The position numbers were made by a program, and so were the translations under genes. Positions 1 through 7,501 of a stretch of 9,547 bases of DNA are shown here, one piece after another. The DNA comes from Pseudopedobacter sp045629485 (lineage in GTDB: Bacteria; Bacteroidota; Bacteroidia; Sphingobacteriales; Sphingobacteriaceae), in assembly GCA_045629485.1 (NCBI GenBank), contig JAZQRF010000320.1, positions 1 through 9,547 on the forward strand, written 5' to 3'. The stretch's first letter is position 1. Each line of letters starts with the position of its first letter. Under the pieces are notes generated by a model that ran no database searches, was not told where the DNA came from, and worked only from the letters and a program-made list of their open reading frames with translations.

Positions 1-2037
1 TGGATTATTCCAAATACAGGCTTTAAACGTAATAATATTTCCTTTTCGGCCAACAGCAAAATTACCTCAAAGCTAAGCTTGTCTGTAAAAGGGGGTTATA
101 CCAATAGGGAAAGTGATAATTTACCAGGCATGGGATACGGGAACCAATCTGTAATGTACTGGTATGTATTTTGGGTGCCAAATGCCGACATCAATTGGCT
201 GCGTAACTATTGGGTAAATGGTAAAGAATTTAAAGAACTTAAAGATGTATTTACAGCATCGCCAGAAAACCCTTACGCCATTTCATATGAGTTTATCAAT
301 GGCTCAAAACGTAATGGTTTAACGGGTAATGCACAACTAAATTATGCATTTACCAAAGAACTGAGTTTGCAATTAAGGGCAACTTTAGATCATAACAGCG
401 ATGATAGGGTGCAAAAACGGCCATGGACTGCGGCACGTCTAGCTACCGGTTCTTATCGTACACAAGACATTGTTTCTAAGGAATATAGCGGTGATTTTTT
501 ACTGAAATACAATAAACAAATAAATAAAGAATTTAATGTAATGGCCACTGTTGGTGGTAGCATGCTTAAGAACCGTTATTCTAAAGATGAAATGCGGGCT
601 GATGGATTGATAGAGCCAAATGTTTATAGTTTTGAGAATGCTGCCAATCCCTTAGTATATGTGCCAGATACTTCACGTTTCTCATTGAACAGCGTCTATG
701 GCCTCTTTTCAACTGCTTATAAAAGCTTTCTTTATCTGGATTTAACTAGTCGTATGGATTGGAATAGTACCTTGGCCAATCCATTTAGAGATAAAAGTAC
801 GGGTTTCTTTTATCCATCTGCAAACTTGAGTTTTATTGCTTCCGATTTTTTTAAATTGCCTGGAACCATAAGTTTTGCAAAACTAAGACTGTCTGTTTCT
901 CAGGTTGGTAGTGGTGGTACAGTTCCTTATCGTACCGCATATTTATATGGTCTGTCGGCTAATGGAACCTATCCAAATGGTTCGTTACAGAATCCAACTA
1001 CTATACCCAATCCCGATTTACAACCGCTCAAAACTACTGCTTATGAAATAGGTGCAGACATTAAATTGTTTAAAAACCGCTTGGGTATTGATGTTGCTGT
1101 TTACGCTGGAAATACGAAAAACCAAATCTTAGAACGTATTGTTGACCGTTCATCAGGCTATTCCCGCCAGATTATTAATGCCGGACAGATTGATAACTCT
1201 GGTTTGGAGGTGGCACTTAATGGTTCGCTTATACAAAGTAAAAGTTTTAAATGGACAACCTTTATGACTTTCGCTACCAATAAGAATAAAATTATTGCTT
1301 TAGCAAATAACGATACTACAGTATTGTTGCGGTCGAGTGCAGTTGGTGGTGCTCAAATTATAGCAAAGGTTGGTGGTAGTCTTGGCGATATGTATGGTAC
1401 AGGGTTTTTACGTGCCCCCGACGGTCAGGTGGTATACAACCCTACTACAGGAATTCCTTTGCTATCAAGTACTCCTGTTTATTTGGGTAATACTATCCCT
1501 AAATATAAAGCAAGTATAGGTACTGAGTTTAGCTATAAACAGTTTAGGCTAAATGTGCTGTTTGATGCACAAAATGGAGGCGTAGCTCATTCTTATACCC
1601 ACGGTCGTCTTGCGGATTTTGGTAAGCTTTCGGCTACCTTGCCAGGTCGTTACAGTGGTATAACAGGGAATGGAGTTGTAGACAACGGCAACGGGACTTA
1701 CAGTCCAAATACAACTATAGCTACAGATATCACCTCGTTTTATAGTAACTCTATGGGAACTCTAAATGGCGAAGGAGCAACTTTTAAAACAGACTTTATC
1801 AAATTTAGAGAAGCGAGGCTGGATTATACACTGCCTAAATCACTTTTGAAATCACTTAAGATATCCAGGGCAAGTATAGGGGTATATGGGCGTAATCTTG
1901 CCATATGGTCAAGCTGGCCAATGTTTGATCCGGAGTTTGGCACTTTGAGCGGTACCGATATTGTACAAGGATTCGAGATAGGGCAGTTCCCATCAACGCG
2001 TACTTTTGGTTTTAATTTAGTGATAGGTATTAATTAA
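1..2037 (+). CDS. SusC/RagA-type TonB-dependent outer-membrane receptor, 5'-truncated by the window edge
   Basis: This is the C-terminal 678 residues of a SusC-family receptor, the outer-membrane barrel that imports ligands captured by a SusD partner using TonB energy. The frame is open from base 1 (WIIPNTGF...), so the TTG at 79 is an internal codon and the real start lies outside the window. The signal peptide, carboxypeptidase-like domain and plug are not visible. What is visible is beta-barrel sequence with family landmarks: NPDLQPLKTTAYEIGAD around 1009-1056, INAGQIDNSGLE near 1174-1209, YGRNLAIW followed by FDPEFG near 1885-1940, and the terminal PSTRTFGFNLVIGIN. The stop is 7 bases before the SusD-like gene, so the two are almost certainly cotranscribed. 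The family is secure. The substrate cannot be read from this sequence. Confidence 0.95.
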   Translation, partial: WIIPNTGFKRNNISFSANSKITSKLSLSVKGGYTNRESDNLPGMGYGNQSVMYWYVFWVPNADINWLRNYWVNGKEFKELKDVFTASPENPYAISYEFINGSKRNGLTGNAQLNYAFTKELSLQLRATLDHNSDDRVQKRPWTAARLATGSYRTQDIVSKEYSGDFLLKYNKQINKEFNVMATVGGSMLKNRYSKDEMRADGLIEPNVYSFENAANPLVYVPDTSRFSLNSVYGLFSTAYKSFLYLDLTSRMDWNSTLANPFRDKSTGFFYPSANLSFIASDFFKLPGTISFAKLRLSVSQVGSGGTVPYRTAYLYGLSANGTYPNGSLQNPTTIPNPDLQPLKTTAYEIGADIKLFKNRLGIDVAVYAGNTKNQILERIVDRSSGYSRQIINAGQIDNSGLEVALNGSLIQSKSFKWTTFMTFATNKNKIIALANNDTTVLLRSSAVGGAQIIAKVGGSLGDMYGTGFLRAPDGQVVYNPTTGIPLLSSTPVYLGNTIPKYKASIGTEFSYKQFRLNVLFDAQNGGVAHSYTHGRLADFGKLSATLPGRYSGITGNGVVDNGNGTYSPNTTIATDITSFYSNSMGTLNGEGATFKTDFIKFREARLDYTLPKSLLKSLKISRASIGVYGRNLAIWSSWPMFDPEFGTLSGTDIVQGFEIGQFPSTRTFGFNLVIGIN

Positions 2038-2044
2038 TATAGCA

Positions 2045-3607
2045 ATGAAAAAAACAATATACTTCATAACCTTTTTATCCTTTGTATCGAGCTTTTTAGC
2101 ATGCGATAAGGGGTTTGACCGCGAAAATACCGATCCAATAAACATTATAAGCACTTCACCTGATAAGTTGCTGGCTCCGGCTTTAGTGAATGTTTTAACA
2201 GGTAACCTGACACGTAACCGTAACTTTAATAACGAGCTGATGCAGGTAACAGTGACACAAAGTGAAGATGATTTTACGGTATTTAGATATAATTTCAGAC
2301 CAAACATTGCAGATTATACCTGGAATATCTGGTACCCGGAACTTACAAACTTTAGGGATATCTACGAGATAGCCAGTAAGCCTGAATATAATAACGATTC
2401 GTATAAAGGCATTTCATTGGTATGCGAAGCATGGATTTTTTCTTTAATTACTGATACCTACGGTGATGTACCCTTTAAGGAAGCCAATCAAGGAAGATTA
2501 GGTTTAGTAGAACCGGTGTTTGATAGTCAGAAAGAAATTTACACAGCTTTGTTGGCTAAGTTAGAAGAAGCGAATACCTTACTGACGGTAAATACGGCTA
2601 TTGATGTAGCGAGTGATCCGATTTATAAAGGCGACATTATGTTGTGGCGTAAGTTCTGTAATAGCTTACACTTACGCCTGTTATTACGCTTATCTGGAAA
2701 ACAGGAGGTAGCAAATACCATGATTGCCAAAATCAAGGAAATGGTAGAAACTAATCCATCAAAATATCCGGTGTTTACTTCAAATGCGGAATCTGCTGTG
2801 CTCAAATGGAATGGAACTATTACCACTACAGATCCTTACACAAATCCTTATGCTATCAATTTACGTGAAAATGATTTCATTATACCTTCATTATGTAATT
2901 TCTTTATACTTAAATTGAATGATTGGAACGATCCACGTATAGATATTGGTTCAGTATATGGAGCGAATGCCAGAAATAGATTGGGCATAGCAGCTGGTTC
3001 TGGTGGTTTTATTGGTATTGATAGTGGCTACGAACCAGGTAGTAAAGAACTACGCCAGTCTTATTTTTATTCCTTTGGCAATTCTGAGTTTTCTTTGCAG
3101 AAAAGTCCGTTAACAGGTATTATTATGACTTATGCAGAACTACAGTTTATCATGGCCGAGGCAGCAGCTAAAGGTTGGATTTCTGGTTCAGCGGAAACAT
3201 TCTATTATAAAGGTATTGCAAGCGCTATAAATTATTGGGTGCCAAACTTTAGTGCAAACATTTCTGACCCAGTATTTACCAATTACATAACCAATGCAGG
3301 CATTGCATGGAATGATAACTTACCTTTAGATATCGAAGAAAACATGAGTGACAGTAAAATGGAGCGCATCCATATCCAAAAGTATTATAGCCTTTTTCTT
3401 ACAGATTTCCAGCAATGGTTTGAATACCGACGCACTGGGCATCCAATATTGCCTAAAGGCGAAGGTTTAAAAAACGGAGGTAAAATGCCAGCGAGACTTA
3501 ACTATCCGGTTTATATACAATCGGCCAATCCAACCAACTATAGTAAAGCTGTAGCGAGTATGGGGGGAGATGATATGAACACTTTGGTTTGGTGGCAAAA
3601 GCCTTAA
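2045..3607 (+). CDS. SusD/RagB-like nutrient-binding outer-membrane lipoprotein
   Basis: A 520-residue surface lipoprotein of the SusD-like superfamily. It forms the lid over the SusC barrel and binds the ligand before import. Residues 1-20 form a lipoprotein signal peptide (MKKTIYFITFLSF... ending FLAC, with Cys20 as the predicted lipidated residue). The acidic residues after the cysteine (DKGFDRE) fit a Bacteroidota surface-export signal, though the match to known export motifs is loose. The tetratricopeptide-like core includes TDTYGDVPFKEA. The C-terminus (PARLNYPVYIQSA, NYSKAV, MGGDD, WWQKP) is typical of the subgroup usually annotated as SusD-like_2 rather than of B. thetaiotaomicron starch SusD. 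The ATG at 2045 is preferred because it gives an intact signal peptide and lies 7 bases after the receptor's stop codon. Ligand identity is unknown. Confidence 0.95.
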   Translation: MKKTIYFITFLSFVSSFLACDKGFDRENTDPINIISTSPDKLLAPALVNVLTGNLTRNRNFNNELMQVTVTQSEDDFTVFRYNFRPNIADYTWNIWYPELTNFRDIYEIASKPEYNNDSYKGISLVCEAWIFSLITDTYGDVPFKEANQGRLGLVEPVFDSQKEIYTALLAKLEEANTLLTVNTAIDVASDPIYKGDIMLWRKFCNSLHLRLLLRLSGKQEVANTMIAKIKEMVETNPSKYPVFTSNAESAVLKWNGTITTTDPYTNPYAINLRENDFIIPSLCNFFILKLNDWNDPRIDIGSVYGANARNRLGIAAGSGGFIGIDSGYEPGSKELRQSYFYSFGNSEFSLQKSPLTGIIMTYAELQFIMAEAAAKGWISGSAETFYYKGIASAINYWVPNFSANISDPVFTNYITNAGIAWNDNLPLDIEENMSDSKMERIHIQKYYSLFLTDFQQWFEYRRTGHPILPKGEGLKNGGKMPARLNYPVYIQSANPTNYSKAVASMGGDDMNTLVWWQKP

Positions 3608-3642
3608 TAAATAAGATTTTATATAATTTAAAATATTTAACG

Positions 3643-5220
3643 ATGAATAAGCTATTACTTAATATTTCATTGCTATTTTCAGTTTTGCTTCTTTTAGCTA
3701 GCTGTGAAAAAACAGGAAATTTCCCCGGTGGCGAAGTTAACCCACATATAGCCATTTATGATTTAAGAAGCTTTTATAAAGGGGCTGATTATCCACTTAC
3801 AAAAGAGTCTATGCTCGGCTCAATTGGTGTTACTGGCGTAGTTGTTTCAGATCATAGGGGTAAAAACATGACCCCGGGATTGCTGATGCTACAAAACAAG
3901 TGGAGGTTAAATGAGCTTAGGGGTATTGCGATTAATATTGGTGCTGATGCGGCAAACTATATTCCTGGAGATTCGGTAACTGTAAACATGGTTGGTGGCG
4001 TTATGAAACAGGTTGACGGAATGTTGCAAGTTACAGGGCTAAGTGGTTCAGCTGTGGTTAAGGTTGCTTCTGATAAATCTATTGCTGTTAATCGGGTTCC
4101 CAGTAGTTATATTCTGGCTAATCCAGAGAAATATGAAAGTACCGAAATAGTAATTGTAAAGGGTGGTTTTGATCCTATACCTGCACCAACAGATGTATAT
4201 AGTGGTAAAAAATTGGTAAATGACGGGTTTGGTAATTTTACCTTACATACTGAAGCAGCTGCAACTTTTGCCAATACATCTTTACCTGGAATGGCCAATT
4301 TCTTTGGCGTAGTTGAATATGCAAAAAGTACAGAAGGTAAATACATTCCTCATTTGCGCATACGCAGACCCGAGGATATTACCGTGTTAAGTTCCACTAT
4401 TACACGGTCGGCCATTGTAATTTCCGGCTTTTTGGCGATGCCAGAGGGTACTCCATCAACTAATGGCGAATACATGCAGTTCTTGGCAACACAAGATATT
4501 GATTTCTCTGTAACGCCATACTGTGTGGTAACTCATAATACCAATTCTGCTTATCAACCAACTGGTGTGCCACTTAATGGATGGGCAGCAGGTGGCAGAC
4601 GTTCATACAAGTTTGATCTTAAAACAGGAACAGTTGCAAAAGGACAATATTTTTATGTAGGCGGAAACTCAAACAAATTAATTAATGGAGTAGGCTCAAC
4701 CAGTATTTCAAATGGCAAGTGGATCGTATCTAAAAATACAGGAAGCTCTGCAGGCGATGGACTTGGTGACATAAATGCCGATTTGTTATTAAATGGAACT
4801 AGTGGTTTTGCCGATGGTATTGCTGTATTCGAGGGGCTTACGGTTACAAAAAGTAGAACTCCGATAGATGTAATTATTACTGGAGCCAATGGCGCTATCT
4901 ATATCCTGGCACAAGAGGCTGGTTTACGTATAGCTAATACAGATTGGTATGATATTATCAATCCGGTAACATTAGAATCCCAGCCTTTGTATAAACAAGG
5001 GTCAAACACTATTTGCTTAAGCCGACCGGCACCAACAAATGCAGGTTTCTTCTATAAATTGAGTGGTGTTTACAATATACGTCTGGGGCGCTGGGTAACA
5101 GCGAGATCCCAAAACAGGGTAGATTTAGAAATCACATCAGTACTTGATGAGCTGGAAAAAGAATTTCCCGTAGGAACTGGTACCACCCCAGGTCTGGTAC
5201 CAACGAAAGTTGTAGATTAA
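3643..5220 (+). CDS. DUF5689 domain-containing lipoprotein, probable accessory protein of the SusCD system
   Basis: A 525-residue predicted lipoprotein. The frame extends upstream to a TTG at 3589, but that start would overlap the SusD gene. The ATG at 3643 gives a textbook lipoprotein signal peptide (MNKLLLN... LLLLASC, Cys21). Residues about 36-250 match what I recognise as DUF5689: IAIYDLRSFYKG, then GVVVSDHRGKN, PGDSVTVNMVGG, and a closing LRIRRPEDITVL. Residues about 255-510 form a second, beta-rich region with GEYMQFLATQDIDFS (275-289) and QYFYVGGNSNK; it vaguely resembles lamin-tail-like surface domains, which is a weak inference. No catalytic motif is evident. The gene starts 35 bases after SusD and is followed by a strong hairpin, so it is probably the last gene of the SusCD operon. 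A likely role is surface binding of the ligand or scaffolding of a hydrolase. Confidence 0.85.
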   Translation: MNKLLLNISLLFSVLLLLASCEKTGNFPGGEVNPHIAIYDLRSFYKGADYPLTKESMLGSIGVTGVVVSDHRGKNMTPGLLMLQNKWRLNELRGIAINIGADAANYIPGDSVTVNMVGGVMKQVDGMLQVTGLSGSAVVKVASDKSIAVNRVPSSYILANPEKYESTEIVIVKGGFDPIPAPTDVYSGKKLVNDGFGNFTLHTEAAATFANTSLPGMANFFGVVEYAKSTEGKYIPHLRIRRPEDITVLSSTITRSAIVISGFLAMPEGTPSTNGEYMQFLATQDIDFSVTPYCVVTHNTNSAYQPTGVPLNGWAAGGRRSYKFDLKTGTVAKGQYFYVGGNSNKLINGVGSTSISNGKWIVSKNTGSSAGDGLGDINADLLLNGTSGFADGIAVFEGLTVTKSRTPIDVIITGANGAIYILAQEAGLRIANTDWYDIINPVTLESQPLYKQGSNTICLSRPAPTNAGFFYKLSGVYNIRLGRWVTARSQNRVDLEITSVLDELEKEFPVGTGTTPGLVPTKVVD

Positions 5221-5249
5221 GCATTATAGTAAGCAATAGTATTATAACC

Positions 5250-5281
5250 AGGTGCTTCCCTAAAAAAACTGGGAAGCACCT
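5250..5281 (+). terminator. Rho-independent terminator-like hairpin after the DUF5689 gene
   Basis: A perfect 11-bp inverted repeat, AGGTGCTTCCC (5250-5260) and GGGAAGCACCT (5271-5281), encloses a 10-base A-rich loop and is followed by TTTATC. It starts 30 bases after the lipoprotein stop codon and ends 18 bases before the EEP gene. The stem is strong and GC-rich for this AT-rich DNA. The U-tract is short, so partial termination or mRNA 3'-end protection is as likely as full termination. Confidence 0.75.
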
Positions 5282-5299
5282 TTATCAACAAAACATAAA

Positions 5300-6110
5300 A
5301 TGACCAGAATAACATTTTTCCTGCTCGCTCTTTTTCTGCAACTAAACTTTTTGCCAGAAGGATATGCGCAAAAAAAACCAGCCGATAAAAATACACAAAG
5401 GGTATTGCGCATAATGAGTTATAACATCCACCATGCTAATCGGCCCTCCAAACCAGATCTGATTGATATAGACGCCATTGTTGAGGCGATAAAAAGAGAA
5501 AACCCGGATATTATTGCTGTGCAGGAAGTCGATAAAAAGGTTGATCGCTCCGGAAATATTGACGAGGCAAAAACAATGGCCCAAAAACTAGGAATGAATT
5601 ATCATTTTTTTAAATCTATAGATTATGGCGGTGGTGAATATGGAGTTGCTATTTTTAGTAAATTGGACATAAAAAAACCGAAGCAGATCATCCTCCCTAA
5701 ATTGGTAGAAAATGCAGAAACGAGTACCCTGGGTTATGTGGAGATCAAACATCCAGTGGACAGAAAATTATTTTTGCGTGTACACATTTGTGTATAAAGG
5801 GCGAAGCCAGCCGTGTGCTGCAGGTAAAGGCGATTCAAAAAGAATTGGGAAAAACAGATCTACCCGTAATATTATGTGGTGATTTAAACAGTTCGACAGG
5901 TTCAGAATCCATGAGTCTGTTGCTGCAACAGTTTCAAAATTCTTGTACAGATAATTGCGGCTTTACTGTTCCGCAGTTAAACCACGCAGAAACATAGATT
6001 TTATTTTGACCAAAAATACCAGCTGGCAAGTAAAAGATTACCATGTGGTTGAAGAAGTTTATGCTTCGGACCATAGACCGGTTGTAGCAACATTTGTCAT
6101 TAACCAATAA
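5300..6110 (+). pseudogene. Secreted endonuclease/exonuclease/phosphatase (EEP) family hydrolase, interrupted by two frameshifts
   Basis: Joined across three frames, this encodes about 270 residues of an EEP-fold metal-dependent phosphoesterase, the fold of DNase I, exonuclease III, sphingomyelinase and inositol phosphatases. Residues 1-24 look like a signal peptide ending GYAQ, implying export. Catalytic motifs appear in order: MSYNIHHA (Asn42), AVQEVD (Glu76), GGGEYGVAIFS, CTHL, CGDLNS, NIDFIL and ASDHRPV. The first frame stops at 5797 with a nonsense tail (RVHICV). Adding one A or T within 5762-5776 restores FACTHLCIKGEASR. The second frame stops at 5997; adding one C at 5982-5983 restores QLNPRRNIDFIL. 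The third frame ends at the TAA at 6108-6110. Because all motifs survive, these are either very recent mutations or homopolymer sequencing errors. The substrate (nucleic acid, phospholipid or sugar phosphodiester) cannot be assigned. Confidence 0.88.
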
Positions 6111-6171
6111 CGTACAGTAGTCAGAATGAAATTATCATCAAGTGGTAGAGAAAGTAAAAGAAATATTTCTT

Positions 6172-7500
6172 ATGAATTTTAGCGTAACATACACTTTAAT
6201 GTGTTTATTGGTTGGAGTAGCAATTATTATCCTGCTTACCACTAAATATAGAATCCATGCTTTCTTTGCGCTTATTCTGGCATCCTTTTTTGTTGGACTT
6301 AGTATTGGATTGCCCTTGAATCTGGTATTGACAACCGTAAAGGAAGGTTTTGGCAACATCCTTAAATCTTTGTCCTTAATTATCGTACTAGGTACAACTC
6401 TAGGTATGCTCTTAGAATATACAGGCAGTACCCGTGCAATGGCAAATTATATCATCAAGAAAATTGGTGAGCATCGCTCAGCATTAGCCATGAGCATCAC
6501 CGGATTTATAGGAGGGCTGCCTATTTTTTGTGATTCAGGCTATATTGTTCTGAGTGGCTTAAATAACTCTCTGGCCAAAAAAACCGGTGCCAATATTGCT
6601 ATTATGGCAACCTCGCTGGCCACAGGGTTATACGCCGTTCATTGTTTGATACCTCCACACCCTGGCGCTGTGGCTGCGGCTGCAATCATTCCGGTTGATT
6701 TTGGCCGCTTTATCCTATTAGGCATCGTGGTAGCGATTCCTGCAATGCTTACTGGTCATTTTTGGGCAAAATATGCTAGCAGAAAAATCTCCGTCGAAAT
6801 AGAGAAGGAAGAGCCATTAATAAACGAAGAAGAGAGTCCGACTGTGCTGAAGGCCTTTCTGCCTATTTTAGTACCTATTGCCTTAATCGGATTAAAATCA
6901 TTTATTGTAATGGAGGGAAGTCAGGATCAATTTTGGTTAAATGTAGTTTCCGCATTGGGCGATCCTATAATTGCATTGTCTATAGGGGTATTGTTAGCCT
7001 TTAGTTGTAAAAGGCGCTGGAAAAAAGAGATTGTTAAAGATTTAATGCATGATTCAGGAGAAAAAGCAGGCAACATCTTGTTGATAATTGGTGCCGGAGG
7101 TGCATTTGGAGCTATCTTGGCACAGGCAAAAATTGGAGAGCAGTTGGGCATGGCCTTGCCTTTGTCCACTTTAGGTTTAATGTTTCCATTTTTAATAGCC
7201 TTTATCATGAAAACAGCACAAGGATCATCTACCGTAGCTATTATTACTTCGGCCTCTATTGTGCTGCCGTTGTTGCAAGATTTAGGATTGGACAGTGAAA
7301 ATGGACATTTAATGAGCATACTGGCCATGGGTGCCGGTTCTATGACTATTTCCCATGCAAACGACTCTTACTTTTGGGTAATTTCCAAATTTTCAGGACT
7401 GGATATGAAAACTATGCTGCGGGTATATTCTATGGCTACGTTGTTTATGGGCCTTTCCTCATTATTAATAATTTACGTTTTGTATTTTTTTCTCCATTAA
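6172..7500 (+). CDS. GntP-family permease (gluconate/glycerate-type H+ symporter)
   Basis: A 442-residue, highly hydrophobic inner-membrane transporter with roughly 12 or more membrane spans, the usual length for the GntP family. Family signatures are GGLPIFCDSGY (residues about 114-124), HCLIPPHPG (157-165) and, near the C-terminus, KTAQGSSTVAI and MTISHANDSYFW. Characterised members carry gluconate, related sugar acids or D-serine with protons. The frame extends back to a GTG at 6142, but the ATG at 6172 is preferred: it starts just before the first membrane span and is preceded by an A-rich stretch typical of Bacteroidota translation initiation. The stop is one base before the glycerate kinase ATG, which argues for D-glycerate as the cargo, as in other bacteria where these two genes are paired. 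It lies 61 bases after the EEP gene, so joint transcription with it is possible. Confidence 0.93.
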   Translation: MNFSVTYTLMCLLVGVAIIILLTTKYRIHAFFALILASFFVGLSIGLPLNLVLTTVKEGFGNILKSLSLIIVLGTTLGMLLEYTGSTRAMANYIIKKIGEHRSALAMSITGFIGGLPIFCDSGYIVLSGLNNSLAKKTGANIAIMATSLATGLYAVHCLIPPHPGAVAAAAIIPVDFGRFILLGIVVAIPAMLTGHFWAKYASRKISVEIEKEEPLINEEESPTVLKAFLPILVPIALIGLKSFIVMEGSQDQFWLNVVSALGDPIIALSIGVLLAFSCKRRWKKEIVKDLMHDSGEKAGNILLIIGAGGAFGAILAQAKIGEQLGMALPLSTLGLMFPFLIAFIMKTAQGSSTVAIITSASIVLPLLQDLGLDSENGHLMSILAMGAGSMTISHANDSYFWVISKFSGLDMKTMLRVYSMATLFMGLSSLLIIYVLYFFLH

Positions 7501-7501
7501 C

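Noticed and set aside
79..2037. Treating the TTG at 79 as the start of the receptor gene
   Set aside because: The frame is open from base 1 and the upstream codons fit barrel sequence; a 652-residue protein would lack the signal peptide and plug expected of SusC.
3589..3642. Longer N-terminus for the DUF5689 lipoprotein starting at a TTG
   Set aside because: It overlaps the end of the SusD gene and puts 18 extra residues before an otherwise perfect lipoprotein signal peptide.
6126..6182. Short frame MKLSSSGRESKRNISYEF overlapping the start of the permease gene
   Set aside because: Only 18 codons, in a different frame, with no recognisable feature; no evidence that it is a leader peptide.
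6927..7328. Minus-strand 133-codon frame inside the permease gene
   Set aside because: Antisense shadow of a well-supported transporter gene; its composition mirrors the sense codons.
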